Assembly: GCA_035294305.1 (NCBI GenBank)
Contig: DATGLD010000041.1
Coordinates: 1-64,000 of the forward strand
Source of the DNA: DASRBN01 sp035294305
GTDB taxonomy: Bacteria > Chloroflexota > Ktedonobacteria > Ktedonobacterales > Ktedonobacteraceae
DNA length: 64,000 nt
Direction: 5' to 3'
The notes below the pieces were generated by a model. It saw only the letters and a program-made list of their open reading frames with translations. It was not told where the DNA came from and made no database searches. The position numbers and the translations under genes are program-made. Below are positions 8,956-17,204 of the stretch, piece by piece. Position 1 is the first letter of the stretch, and each line of letters opens with the position of its first letter.

Positions 8956-9297
8956 CTACGCAAACATATTAGCCCATTCACGGATATACCATGTTTTTAC
9001 CATACCGTTCAGGACGAACGGATCACCCTTGATATACTCTTCGGCTGCCTCACGGGTAGTAAGTATACCCATCGTACTCAATGCCTCCTGTGGATTATCC
9101 AGGAAGGCGCCCGACATGAGGAGTGTGCCGCGCGCATGTAACTCTTTCGAACGCGCGATATGAGCCGCAATCAGTTCGGGAGCGCGCGCAAGAGCGTCAT
9201 CAAAGGACTCATAGAGAGTCACAGCAAAAACGGCGTAGTACACGCGTTGCCGGACAATACTCATGACATTGCCCTCTTCTTTATTGTTCGTGATCAT
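8956..9297 (-). CDS. YciI-like protein
   Basis: Small ferredoxin-like-fold protein of the YCII family. Seen: 'YYAVFAVTLYESFDDALARAPELIAAHIARSKELHARGTLLMSG' with the conserved His in the HIARSKEL helix, and 'KGDPFVLNGMVKTWYIREW' near the C-terminus, the family's usual GDPF motif. The family has no agreed physiological substrate; some members are hydrolases. Start at 9297 is supported by AAAGGAG six bases before it; an internal Met 11 codons later is possible. Convergent with ispF. Confidence 0.8.
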   Translation of the reverse strand: MITNNKEEGNVMSIVRQRVYYAVFAVTLYESFDDALARAPELIAAHIARSKELHARGTLLMSGAFLDNPQEALSTMGILTTREAAEEYIKGDPFVLNGMVKTWYIREWANMFA

Positions 9298-9653
9298 AGT
9301 AATCTCCTTTTCTTTGCTAGTAATAGTTTACCACCGACCAGTGACCAGAGTATATCCATAAGGCAGACTATCACTATAAGCAACTAACGCGTCGCATCCT
9401 CAGCAATAATACTGATACAGGTTACTGTCTTCTTCATGCTCGTTTAATTTAGTAGATGCCATGATGAAACGAGAGGCAATGGGGGGATGGCCTTCTAACA
9501 GCAACCTACATTATGTATTGGCATATTCTTATGTATTTGCCTGTGTAGATTTCTCTGACGACTTACGGCAAAAGTTGATACGTTGGCTTGCAGAACTGCG
9601 CGATTGATCATCCCCTCTCAAGGCCACACTTATTTTGAGGGGGAATCCTACAT
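9298..9653. other. Intergenic region, no gene seen
   Basis: 356 bases between the divergent yciI-like and propeller genes. It must hold both promoters, but I could not single out convincing -35/-10 pairs. The last 15 bases hold the GAGGGGG ribosome binding site for the gene at 9654. Confidence 0.5.
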
Positions 9654-11120
9654 ATGCAGAGATTACAAAGGCATAAACCCGGCCTGTGGATCCAAAGACG
9701 ATACGCGCTGCATGCGTTAATGGCAGCAGGAATACTGGCACTGCTCTTCGCGACATTTGGTAGTAACATTGGGGCTCATGCCGCGTCCATCGCCTCGCCA
9801 CAATCAAAATCGGCGGGCGACTGGACTACCTACCTGTATGACAAGAATCACAGTGGTTATAACAGTGCTGAGAAGATTATCAACCCGGGCTCGGCAAAGA
9901 ATCTCAAGCAGCATTGGATGATTCCGGGGAAAAATACCATCTCTACACAGCCCGTTGTGACCAACGGCCTGGTCTATTGGGGCGCCTGGGATGGTAATGA
10001 GTACGCGACGCACCTGGATGGTAGCAAGGCCTGGACGACCTTCATCGGCAAAACGACGGATCCAAGTTGTGGGGGCGCTACGCTAGGCGTATTGAGCACA
10101 GGAACGGTAGCCAGGGTGAAAAGCGGCGGTAAAACGACTTCCATGTTGCTGGTAGGAGGAGGCGATGCGCAATTCTACGCCCTTAATGCCAATACGGGCG
10201 CGATACTCTGGAAGACGCGCCTGGGAACATCACCCGATAATATCATCTGGGCCTCGCCTGTCTATTACCAGGGCAGCGTTTACATCGGACTGGCATCTTT
10301 CGGAGATTGCCCGCTGGTACAAGGCAAAGTTTTTAAGCTAAAGGCGAGCAATGGCACTATCGAGAATACCTTTAACGTCGTGCCTGATGGCTGTACCGGC
10401 GCGGGGGTATGGGGCAGCGTGACGTATGACACCAGCGATAATTCACTTTACTTCGCCACTGGCAACGGCAACGTCTGCGGGCAATCGGAACCATACGCCG
10501 AGGCTATCGTCAAACTGAAAGCCTCCGACCTATCGGTCATAAGCTCCTGGCAGGTACCAAAGAGCCAACAGGTAAGCGATGGTGATTTTGGTTCTACTCC
10601 CACCCTCTTTACAGCCACTATTAATGGCTCGGTGCATAAGCTGGTGGGTGTCGGCAACAAGAATGGCTACTACTATGCCTTCGATCGCACGAACCTGAGC
10701 AAGGGTCCTGTCTGGGAAGACCAGGTTGCGATAGGTGGCTCCGGGCCTGAGAGTGGCCAGGGAACAATTTCACCCAGCGCCTGGGATGGTAAGATGCTCT
10801 ACGTCGGCGGTGGTAACACAACCATCAAGGGACAGAATTGCCAGGGAGGATTGCGCGCTGTCAATCCGGCGACCGGAGCCTACATCTGGGAAAACTGCCT
10901 GACCGATGGACCGGCTATCGGGGCCGTTACAGTTGTACCCGGCGTTGTAGCGATTGGAGAAGGCACCGCCATTGACCTGATAGCCGCAGCGAATGGCAGC
11001 AACGTCTTCAAAGCCTGGGACAATAACAATCAATCGAAGTACTATGGAGCAGCTTCGATTTCAAATGGCGTGTTGTATATTGGCAATAAAGATGGAAATT
11101 TCTACGCCTATGGGACGTAG
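9654..11120 (+). CDS. Secreted PQQ-binding-like beta-propeller protein
   Basis: Exported 488-aa protein with a Sec-type signal peptide (positive start, hydrophobic MAAGILALLFATF, cleavage likely after AHA at about residue 44) and repeated beta-propeller blades of the PQQ/quinoprotein type: 'YALNANTGAILWKTRLG', 'AINPATG'-like 'RAVNPATGAYIWENCL', 'LYIGNKDGNFYAYGT'. No dehydrogenase catalytic residues or heme motif were recognised, so this is probably a binding or structural propeller, not a proven enzyme. Start ATG has GAGGGGG 10 bases upstream. Stands alone. Confidence 0.82.
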   Translation: MQRLQRHKPGLWIQRRYALHALMAAGILALLFATFGSNIGAHAASIASPQSKSAGDWTTYLYDKNHSGYNSAEKIINPGSAKNLKQHWMIPGKNTISTQPVVTNGLVYWGAWDGNEYATHLDGSKAWTTFIGKTTDPSCGGATLGVLSTGTVARVKSGGKTTSMLLVGGGDAQFYALNANTGAILWKTRLGTSPDNIIWASPVYYQGSVYIGLASFGDCPLVQGKVFKLKASNGTIENTFNVVPDGCTGAGVWGSVTYDTSDNSLYFATGNGNVCGQSEPYAEAIVKLKASDLSVISSWQVPKSQQVSDGDFGSTPTLFTATINGSVHKLVGVGNKNGYYYAFDRTNLSKGPVWEDQVAIGGSGPESGQGTISPSAWDGKMLYVGGGNTTIKGQNCQGGLRAVNPATGAYIWENCLTDGPAIGAVTVVPGVVAIGEGTAIDLIAAANGSNVFKAWDNNNQSKYYGAASISNGVLYIGNKDGNFYAYGT

Positions 11121-11220
11121 ATAGGACCAGTCAGGTAAACGCCGGTTCTATAAAGAGAGCAGTCCGGACCAGGGTTACTCTCTGTGGCATCCAGCCTTCG
11201 GGTTGGATGAGGGTTGAAAC

Positions 11221-11652
11221 ATGGAGCATATTGCCATCATGAGAAAATCCTGGGGCTTCATTCCGAAGATCGCGTCCGGCGAAAAGATCCTTGAATCGCG
11301 CTGGTACAGGGCCAGATATGCTCCATGGGGGCGCATTGAACCGGGAGAGAACGTCTACTTCAAGAACGCCGGTGAACCGGTCACGCTGGTAGCAGAGGTC
11401 GAAAAGGTACACTATTTTTCCGGTCTTACGCCCGAAAAGGTGTCGCAGATTCTAGCAAACTATGCAAAGGATGCTGGGATTGAGGAGGAGAACATTCCGC
11501 AGTTTTTTGCACGTTTCAAACAAAAGCGCTACTGCATGTTGATCTACCTGAAAAATGCGCGCCGTGTAGAGCCATTTGAGATCAATAAGCAAGGATTCGG
11601 AGCAATGGCGGCGTGGATTTGCGTGGAGAACGTACACAACATTCAACTGTAG
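11221..11652 (+). CDS. ASCH-domain-like hypothetical protein
   Basis: 143-aa soluble protein. The pattern 'KSWGFIPKIASGEKILESRWYRARYAPWGRIEPGENVYFKN' followed by 'VTLVAEVEKVHYF' resembles the ASCH/PUA-like beta barrel (ribonucleoprotein or modified-base binding), where 'I..GeK..E.R' is the usual signature. The residues after 'KRYCMLIYLKNARRVEPFEI' would form the remaining strands. Function unknown. Its last three codons and stop lie inside an inverted repeat shared with the convergent neighbour. Confidence 0.6.
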   Translation: MEHIAIMRKSWGFIPKIASGEKILESRWYRARYAPWGRIEPGENVYFKNAGEPVTLVAEVEKVHYFSGLTPEKVSQILANYAKDAGIEEENIPQFFARFKQKRYCMLIYLKNARRVEPFEINKQGFGAMAAWICVENVHNIQL

Positions 11653-11716
11653 GGACAGCGGCTGGTGCCTGTCCAGGCCGGGGCGAGGACAGGGATCAGC
11701 CGCGTCCCTACAGTTG
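11644..11716. terminator. Large inverted repeat joining two convergent gene ends
   Basis: About 30-base arms (left begins CAACTGTAGGGAC, right ends GTCCCTACAGTTG) with a GC-rich centre form a bidirectional terminator-like palindrome. The arms carry the dispersed GGACAGGCACCAG..GTCCCTACAG repeat in both orientations. Both flanking genes use the same nine bases CAACTGTAG as their final Gln-Leu-stop. Confidence 0.75.
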
Positions 11717-12049
11717 ATACAGCGCATCGGTCTTGGCGGCCATGATAAAATCGTTGCGATGCAGGCCTCTGATTTTGTGTGTCCACCATGTGACCGTCAC
11801 CTTACCCCATTCAGTGAGGATGGCGGGATGATGACCCTCTTCCTCAGCCAGATTGCCTACGAGGTTGGTAAAGGCGAGCGCGGCTACGAAGTCCTTAAAG
11901 GTGAAAACGCGCTGCAGCCGTTTGATGCCGTCAACTTCGATGACGTGCCACTCTGGGACTTGCGGCTGCAACCCGGTAATCTCCGCGTCTGTCAGGGTTG
12001 GCTCACCGCCCCGGCAGGCGGTACATTTCAACTGCGCCAGTTCTTCCAT
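11708..12049 (-). CDS. 4a-hydroxytetrahydrobiopterin dehydratase (pterin-4a-carbinolamine dehydratase)
   Basis: PCD/DCoH family; dehydrates 4a-hydroxy-tetrahydropterin. Seen: an N-terminal CTACRGGEP segment, 'W....L.R.FTFKDFVAALAFTNLVGNLAEEEGHHPAI' with the paired histidines, then 'WGKVTVTWWTHKIRGLHRNDFIMAAKTD'. 113 aa when started at the ATG at 12049 (GGGAG about 11 bases upstream); an extension to 12136 is open but has no support. No aromatic amino acid hydroxylase is visible in the window, so the partner reaction is unknown; molybdopterin-related roles are proposed for some members. Confidence 0.9.
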   Translation of the reverse strand: MEELAQLKCTACRGGEPTLTDAEITGLQPQVPEWHVIEVDGIKRLQRVFTFKDFVAALAFTNLVGNLAEEEGHHPAILTEWGKVTVTWWTHKIRGLHRNDFIMAAKTDALYQL

Positions 12050-12065
12050 GGCTCTCAATCTCCCT

Positions 12066-12380
12066 CTATGCGTTGTCAATTGAGCTCTCTTCCTCGATGG
12101 AGACGGATGGTACTTTTTTCTTTTTGCGCTTCGCATGCCGGGCTTCTTCCTCCTGAGGGGTCAAGAGTTTCAGGACAGCCTGCTGGGGACTCATTGGTAT
12201 TTGTTGTGCTATTTTATTTATTTCTTCAACGGGTAAGTCCGCCAGGAGATCATCCTTTGCTGATTTGGCCTTCTTTACCCCCTTGCCCGCGTTGCGTGCC
12301 ACCGATTGAAACGTTTTCGGACCCAGAATGAGCAGTCCGATCACGAGAATCGGGAGGAGATCCAACAAGTGAAATCCCAT
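12066..12380 (-). CDS. TatA/TatB-like twin-arginine translocase subunit
   Basis: About 104 aa. One N-terminal membrane helix 'LLDLLPILVIGLLILGPKTF' followed by an amphipathic, Lys/Ala-rich helix (VARNAGKGVKKAKSAKDDL) and a charged tail: the TatA/TatB/Hcf106 layout, with the family's conserved 'GP..' hinge. I chose the ATG at 12380 because GGAGG sits 5 bases upstream; an ATG 12 bases earlier would place that site inside the gene. The tail (about residues 50-104) is longer than in minimal TatA proteins. No tatC nearby. Confidence 0.8.
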   Translation of the reverse strand: MGFHLLDLLPILVIGLLILGPKTFQSVARNAGKGVKKAKSAKDDLLADLPVEEINKIAQQIPMSPQQAVLKLLTPQEEEARHAKRKKKKVPSVSIEEESSIDNA

Positions 12381-12512
12381 AGTACCCTCCATCTTCGCCA
12401 GGTGATTGCATTACCCCATACATTCGCACATCGCTCTTCTATCATATCATACGGAAGAACCAGAAGAAGGGATAACAATTGCGCGAAATCTCCCCAAAAA
12501 ATAAGAGCAGTC

Positions 12513-12741
12513 ACGTTCTCTTTAGGTAGAGAGTGTACAAGAAGTCGCGAAGAGGCAGGATGGCTCAAATGCAGCCTCACGATAGGGCGGGCAAGGTAGG
12601 ACGACTACCAGGCTCCTGCACTTGAGCCATCCTCGCTGGAGCGCGATGGGCGGTATTCAGTACCCAGGACTTCCCCCACACACCCCTTAATCTGGGTTCA
12701 CCGGTCGTGCTTCCCCCAGGACAGCGACCGGTCTCTTTTTT
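12513..12741 (+). ncRNA. Candidate structured RNA with its own terminator (or long leader of the 12838 gene)
   Basis: No protein is supported here, but several nested stems are. An 18-bp stem with one mismatch pairs 12557-12574 (AGGATGGCTCAAATGCAG) with 12616-12633; its loop holds GGTAG/CTACC. TCGCG at about 12545 can pair with CGCGA at about 12643. GGTA-TTCAG-TACC follows, and then the intrinsic terminator 12700-12741. A smaller CTCT/AGAG hairpin lies just before. I could not match it to 6S, SRP, RNase P, tmRNA or a riboswitch class by eye. It could be a free small RNA or an attenuating leader, since the next gene starts 97 bases after the T-run. Confidence 0.5.
12700..12741 (+). terminator. 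Intrinsic terminator without an upstream plus-strand gene
   Basis: Arms ACCGGTCG (12700-12707) and CGACCGGT (12725-12732), perfect, followed by CTCTTTTTT. The nearest upstream plus-strand coding gene ends at 11652, across two minus-strand genes. Confidence 0.85.
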
Positions 12742-12837
12742 CTATGCCTGTTGTTTTTCTATATGCAAGTTCTTCACCGATATGATATGCTCATTAGTGG
12801 AAAGCGTATGACGATGTGATAGTAAAAGTATCCGTGA

Positions 12838-14058
12838 ATGATGGAACATTTAGCCGGTCGAGTAAATGACAGCGGAATCCCTCAGGAGAAATTTGTTCCA
12901 GAATCAGATCGTGGTGAACGTAGGTTACGGCAGGTAGCGGCCTGGCTCATCCTGTACTTGCTTCTGCAGGCCGAATTTGGCCTCGCCTGGGATAGGCGCT
13001 GGCATGATCTCGTCGGACGCGATCAGTTCTGGATACCCCCGCACATCACACTGTATAGCGGGATGGCCGGGGCAGGTTTCGTCACGCTACTCGTTGTGCT
13101 GCTAGATACTTTTCGTTACTATCAGGGCAAACCAGGCGTCGATGACGAAGCGACCATCAGCATCTTCGGCCTTTTCCATGCCCCACTGGGTTTTGTTCTG
13201 CTGGGCTTCGGCGCGCTCACCGACCTGGTAGCCGCCCCTCTCGACAATTACTGGCACGAACTTTACGGTATCGACCTGACGCTGTGGTCGCCTTTTCATG
13301 TGATGGGCACTATCGGTGGAATTATTGCCGGATTGGGGCTGATCTACCTCTTTGCATCCGAGGCCGCCATCGAGCGAGCATACGACCATCCTGGCCACGG
13401 GTTCCTGGGACTGCTTCCGATAGAAATAGGGGCTATGATTGCCCTCGCAGCGGTGATGGAATTCATCCTGCCGGCGCTCACAACTTTCGTGCCCATTACT
13501 GCCGGTTCAGCGCAGATTCCAACCTATGCCATGCCACTTGCTCTGGCAGGCGCGGGCTGCCTGCTCAGCATCCAGCGCCTGACTGGCAAAACCGGCGCGG
13601 CAACGCTCACGGCTCTCATGGTATGGATTGAGTCGCTAGCGACCCAGACCACCATACCCACTGCACTCAATCTCGTTGTGCCTCGAACTGGCTATGTTTA
13701 TCGCTACAACACCGGTCCTGTTTTCAATCTGACTATTGCGCTGGTACCATGTATCTTCCTGATAACGGCTCTCATCATAGATGGACTGGCACTTTTGGGG
13801 CAACGCGGCAAAACCATACCTCGCCTTCTGCGAGGTACCTGGCTGCCAGGGGTAATGATCGGGATACTGGCTGCGCTGGTTCCACCCTTCCTCGTGCAAC
13901 TCCAGATGGCCTCCAGCCTGCCATACGAGGGCTCTCAAGTCTTGCAGCCAGGCTGGTTCAACACCCTGCTCGGATTGCCGGTTGCGCTCGCGGCAGGACT
14001 ACTTGGAGCTTTTCTGGGAGCATTTTTCGGGGACATCTGGCATTGGAACAGGCGTTAA
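12838..14058 (+). CDS. Multi-pass membrane protein of unknown function
   Basis: 406 aa with about nine to ten hydrophobic helices (for example around residues 30-45, 65-90, 105-130, 150-175, 190-215, 225-245, 285-315, 330-350 and 370-395) and short loops. An early 'W.RRWHDLVGRDQFWIPPH' loop and a 'HAPLGFVLLGFGALTDLVAAPLDNYWHELYGID' segment contain conserved-looking His, Asp and Trp residues typical of metal or heme membrane proteins, but I cannot name the family. Start at tandem ATG 12838/12841 has no clear ribosome site. It ends 15 bases before the next gene, so the two are probably co-transcribed. Confidence 0.75.
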   Translation: MMEHLAGRVNDSGIPQEKFVPESDRGERRLRQVAAWLILYLLLQAEFGLAWDRRWHDLVGRDQFWIPPHITLYSGMAGAGFVTLLVVLLDTFRYYQGKPGVDDEATISIFGLFHAPLGFVLLGFGALTDLVAAPLDNYWHELYGIDLTLWSPFHVMGTIGGIIAGLGLIYLFASEAAIERAYDHPGHGFLGLLPIEIGAMIALAAVMEFILPALTTFVPITAGSAQIPTYAMPLALAGAGCLLSIQRLTGKTGAATLTALMVWIESLATQTTIPTALNLVVPRTGYVYRYNTGPVFNLTIALVPCIFLITALIIDGLALLGQRGKTIPRLLRGTWLPGVMIGILAALVPPFLVQLQMASSLPYEGSQVLQPGWFNTLLGLPVALAAGLLGAFLGAFFGDIWHWNRR

Positions 14059-14073
14059 TCAGGAGAACATTCC

Positions 14074-14634
14074 ATGTATAGAATTGGCATATATGGTGTG
14101 GCAATCTTATTAACACTCAGGCTCGGCTCAGGGACGGCGCTCGCGACAAATGGCGTACAATCAACACAAGGGCAATCCTTACAAGCCGGTCCGTACCTCG
14201 TACAGGTCACGCTCTCACAGAACCCACCCTCCGTTGGGCAAACCTTCACTATCACAGTCGTTTCTCAGGATGATCTGGCGCTGGCAGGCCGCGTCATTGC
14301 TGAGCCTGAAAACGGCACCGATGCTATTCCAGCACATGCGAACCTGAATGCGCCGCCAGATCACCCCGGCACACTTGTAGGGATTTTGAGTCTTTCTGTA
14401 CGTGGCGACTGGCGTCTCATCTTCGAATTCAACGGCCCGCTGGGACCTGCTTCCGCCTCACTTTCTATCACTGCCCAGGTTCCGTTTGATATGCCAACCT
14501 GGCTCGGATGGCTCATCGGCCTTATTCCCCTGGCCCTCTTTCTGTGGTGGCTCTGGCGTCAGGGACACTATCGCCACCAACTACTGGAACACACAGGCCA
14601 GGAGAAACCGGGCCCAGGTGAGCAGGGCCTTTAA
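14074..14634 (+). CDS. Exported, membrane-anchored protein with an Ig/YtkA-like fold
   Basis: 186 aa. N-terminal signal sequence with likely cleavage near ALA-TNG, a beta-rich extracellular domain (about residues 35-145, 'GPYLVQVTLSQNPPSVGQTFTITVVSQDD' and 'GDWRLIFEFNGPLG'), one C-terminal helix 'WLGWLIGLIPLALFLWWLW' and a basic cytoplasmic tail. The domain pattern recalls YtkA/CopC-like or FixH-like beta sandwiches, which is an inference. Paired with the membrane protein 15 bases upstream (GGAGAA site before the ATG), so a shared role in membrane metal or redox handling is plausible. Confidence 0.7.
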   Translation: MYRIGIYGVAILLTLRLGSGTALATNGVQSTQGQSLQAGPYLVQVTLSQNPPSVGQTFTITVVSQDDLALAGRVIAEPENGTDAIPAHANLNAPPDHPGTLVGILSLSVRGDWRLIFEFNGPLGPASASLSITAQVPFDMPTWLGWLIGLIPLALFLWWLWRQGHYRHQLLEHTGQEKPGPGEQGL

Positions 14635-14640
14635 CCTTGC

Positions 14641-14862
14641 TCAATGGCAGGGCAGACAGTAACCGGTGCGCGAATAGGTAGGATTGGCGATGATGGGAGT
14701 ACCGGCAGGTACTTCCATCCAGACATATTTGCTGCCAGCGAGGAGACCGGCGATTTGCTGGTGCAGGTCCGTAAAGTTTTGCGTGTTCCAATCATGCTGT
14801 GCGTTCTTAAAGATAAGATTTGCTACTGGTCTTTTACTAGTCTCACCACACGGTTGGCTACC
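14641..14862 (-). pseudogene. C-terminal relic of an unidentified protein ending in CLPCH
   Basis: A 73-codon open stretch with no start codon reads like a real protein end: 'NLIFKNAQHDWNTQNF' ... 'GSKYVWMEVPAGTPIIANP' ... 'TGYCLPCH' stop. The final C-x-x-C-H would match a heme c motif, although its position at the extreme end is odd. The frame upstream is closed by TGA, so this is probably a 3' fragment of a lost gene. The rest of 14635-15023 shows nothing I can support. Confidence 0.4.
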
Positions 14863-15023
14863 TCAAACGCAAAGATGCGCACGGCTATACTTGCATTCGC
14901 TTACTCTCTTATAATCTTCTCAGCCTGTTCACAGCTTGAATTCAAGAAGATATGTTAGACTTTTTGATAAGAAGAAGCCCGATATACCTTCTTGAGTAGG
15001 CCGCACAGGGAAGAAGATGGAGT

Positions 15024-15722
15024 ATGAACACTTTACATACTTTGATACCTCTCGAGAGAGGATATTCCTCGCCTGCTGTCCTGGATAAAACAGCAGCCTC
15101 GTCTATAAGTGCTGAATTATACTTCCGTGGCAACGCCGGGTTGCAGAAGCAACTCAATACATTGCGGCAGCTGATGCAAGAAAAGGATGCGTCCCTCTAC
15201 CAGCACTCGCGCCGTGTACAACAATTTGCTCGTCACCTCGCACAAAAACTTGCGCTGGCCGCATCTGAAGTGAGGGCCATCGAGCAGGCGGCGTTGTTTC
15301 ACGATCTCGGTAAAATCCTCATCGATGATGCACTGCTCCAGAAACCATCACCGCTGACCACGAGGGAATTCGAGCAAATGAAGCAGCATCCAGCATATGG
15401 CACAATGCTGCTCAGGCAAATAGGAGCGCCGGAAGAGGTGGTACTGCTGGTATACCACCACCACGAACGCTGGGATGGACGTGGGTATCCCATGGGCTTG
15501 CAGGGTGAGGCAATTCCACTGGGGGCACGCATTATCGGTATTGCCGATGCATTTGATGCAATGACCGCCTCTCGCCCCTACTTGGTCAGGCGTACGGAGG
15601 AACAGGCGCTGGCGGAGCTGCGTAGATGCGCGGGAACGCAATTCGATCCCACTTTGACCAACCTCTTTTGCGGCAGCATGCAATCGAAATTGCTTCATAT
15701 GCAACCGGCCTATGCTCTGTGA
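15024..15722 (+). CDS. HD-GYP domain protein, probable cyclic-di-GMP phosphodiesterase
   Basis: 232 aa. The HD-GYP fold occupies about residues 55-215: 'LYQHSRRVQQFARHLA', the HD pair in 'ALFHDLGKI' near residue 93, 'HPAYGTMLLRQI', then 'HHERWDGRGYP' with the diagnostic HHE and GYP residues, and 'ARIIGIADAFDAMTASRPY'. No membrane helix, receiver or PAS domain is attached, so the input signal is unclear. The first 50 residues are not conserved-looking. Start ATG follows a GAAGATGGAG stretch. No GGDEF protein lies in the window. Confidence 0.9.
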   Translation: MNTLHTLIPLERGYSSPAVLDKTAASSISAELYFRGNAGLQKQLNTLRQLMQEKDASLYQHSRRVQQFARHLAQKLALAASEVRAIEQAALFHDLGKILIDDALLQKPSPLTTREFEQMKQHPAYGTMLLRQIGAPEEVVLLVYHHHERWDGRGYPMGLQGEAIPLGARIIGIADAFDAMTASRPYLVRRTEEQALAELRRCAGTQFDPTLTNLFCGSMQSKLLHMQPAYAL

Positions 15723-15737
15723 TTGACACGCGGGCGA

Positions 15738-15766
15738 GGACAGGCACCAGGCGCTATCCCTACAGG
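15738..15766 (+). repeat. Dispersed repeat, family A copy
   Basis: GGACAGGCACCAGGCGCTATCCC followed by TACAGG. Near-identical copies at 18119-18146 and 48381-48409. Confidence 0.75.
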
Positions 15767-15878
15767 GGCCTCCTCGGTCACTAACCAGAAATCGCGCGGG
15801 AATGTTGAATGGCGGGAATCGTTCACGCTCCCGCCCCGGCCATGAAAGGGACTGCCAGCGTTCTGCACGGAAAACGGA

Positions 15879-16340
15879 TTATGACCGGAGACGGGGTGTC
15901 AACCATGAACGCAGGGTTGGCACCACATATTTTGCCTGCATGGCCTGAATGTGATCAAGCCCATCGAGTACTTGCACATCCCAGCCCAGGTCGTGGAGCT
16001 GTGCCTGTCCCTGTACAATTGGACCCGCTAAGCTCACATACACGTTCTCCCAGCTTTTAGGGTACTGGATCTCGTCCTTCGAACCGGCAAAGCAGAGGCG
16101 AGGACAGGTGAGCCGCGCCTGGACAGCACGGTCGTCAAATCCCTGCAAAGCCTGGTACAGAGTAACAAAAGGTGTCGCTTAGCCCCTGGATCAACGATTG
16201 GCCCAGAGCCGGATCAGTGCCATATTGTCGCATTTGCTCGGCCAGCGGCAAAGCTATTACGGCTTTGGAGAAAAGGCGCGAGGAACTGACCAGGACAAGC
16301 TGGTCATGCATCGAAGCCTTTACCAGCTTTCAACACTACG
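15879..16340 (-). pseudogene. Frameshifted alpha/beta hydrolase remnant
   Basis: Reading the minus strand, two frames join into an alpha/beta-hydrolase C-terminal half: 'MHDQLVLVSSSRLFSKAV' and 'ALPLAEQMRQYGTDPALGQ' in one frame up to about 16165, then 'VTLYQALQGFDDRAVQARL', 'CPRLCFAGSKDEIQYP' and 'DGLDHIQAMQAKYVVPTL' in the next, ending at 15879. The last parts match the family's acid-loop (G..D) and catalytic-His ('DHI') regions. At least one frameshift and the loss of the nucleophile half mark it as a pseudogene. The rest of 15723-16490 holds one family A repeat and nothing else recognised. Confidence 0.6.
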
Positions 16341-16490
16341 TGAGCGAGTTTGGCCCGCAGCACGGCTTTGGGTCCAGGTGAGGTTATGATGAACCTGGCT
16401 CTAATGAACCCTCATAGGGGCCAAAAGTGGCTATGCTACGTTTATTTTGGCAGACAAGGGAGTATATTTGTGATATGCTGAGGTGTGCGT

Positions 16491-17204
16491 ATGTATAAGG
16501 ATTTGACTAGAGGATCGTTTTCACCAATGCAAACTATAGCCGATCGCAGCCCAAATAACGTTCGTTCGCAAACGCGCGCGATTGCCGTGTTAGCGGTCAT
16601 TCTTTTTGCATTCGCGGGACTCATCAGCGGTTTTGCTGCCGGCGCATTTATTCATCCGAAGACAGGAACGACGACGGGCAACTCAGGTTCTCATACGGGG
16701 CAGGCCGCACCTCAAAAGACGCAGACGGCGGCCAGCACAAAAACAATTCACCCCTCGCCTATCTATTGGCCGCAGATTCTCCAGGAACCTCCAGGCGCCG
16801 AGAAAGCAGATGGCACTACTGCGTACATACTCTCTATCCAGGTGGTGAGCGAAACCAAAGACCAGAAGGCAGGTCCTCCTATCCATGCCGCCGGTATTAC
16901 CTGTAAGATGTGGCTGACAAAAAATAGCAATGTTAATAATGACCTGAAGATGGATAACTATAAGAGGCTCAAAGCGGTTGATACTCTTTCACAACCGCTT
17001 CCTGGAGAAATAGCGGGAGCGCTGAACTTTAACGACAATTCTTCGCAGGTACAGACCACAAACGCTGCCGGGCAGGTGACATGGAACTACAGCATAGCCA
17101 ATTCAGTTGGGCATGGCCAGTACTACCTGGTTATCCTGGCGGATTGGAATGGAATCCACTACAATTGGTACTGGATAGGGATCACCGTCATAAAGGAAGA
17201 TTAG
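16491..17204 (+). CDS. Membrane-anchored hypothetical protein
   Basis: About 237 aa: cytoplasmic N-terminus, one helix ('AVLAVILFAFAGLISGFAAGAF', about residues 33-54), a Thr/Gly/Ser-rich linker and a beta-rich extracellular domain ending 'GHGQYYLVILADWNGIHYNWYWIGITVIKED'. No family recognised. Start ATG 16491 has GAGG 7 bases upstream; a GTG six bases earlier and an ATG at 16527 are alternatives. Its last 17 bases overlap the end of the convergent purine nucleoside phosphorylase gene. Confidence 0.65.
   Translation: MYKDLTRGSFSPMQTIADRSPNNVRSQTRAIAVLAVILFAFAGLISGFAAGAFIHPKTGTTTGNSGSHTGQAAPQKTQTAASTKTIHPSPIYWPQILQEPPGAEKADGTTAYILSIQVVSETKDQKAGPPIHAAGITCKMWLTKNSNVNNDLKMDNYKRLKAVDTLSQPLPGEIAGALNFNDNSSQVQTTNAAGQVTWNYSIANSVGHGQYYLVILADWNGIHYNWYWIGITVIKED

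Noticed and set aside
11576..12331. Plus-strand 251-codon frame across the pterin dehydratase and TatA region
   Set aside because: Shadow of the two minus-strand genes, spans an inverted repeat.
14644..14958. Plus-strand 104-codon frame after the YtkA-like protein
   Set aside because: No ribosome site and no protein-like pattern; the minus strand of the same stretch reads far more like a real (though broken) protein end.
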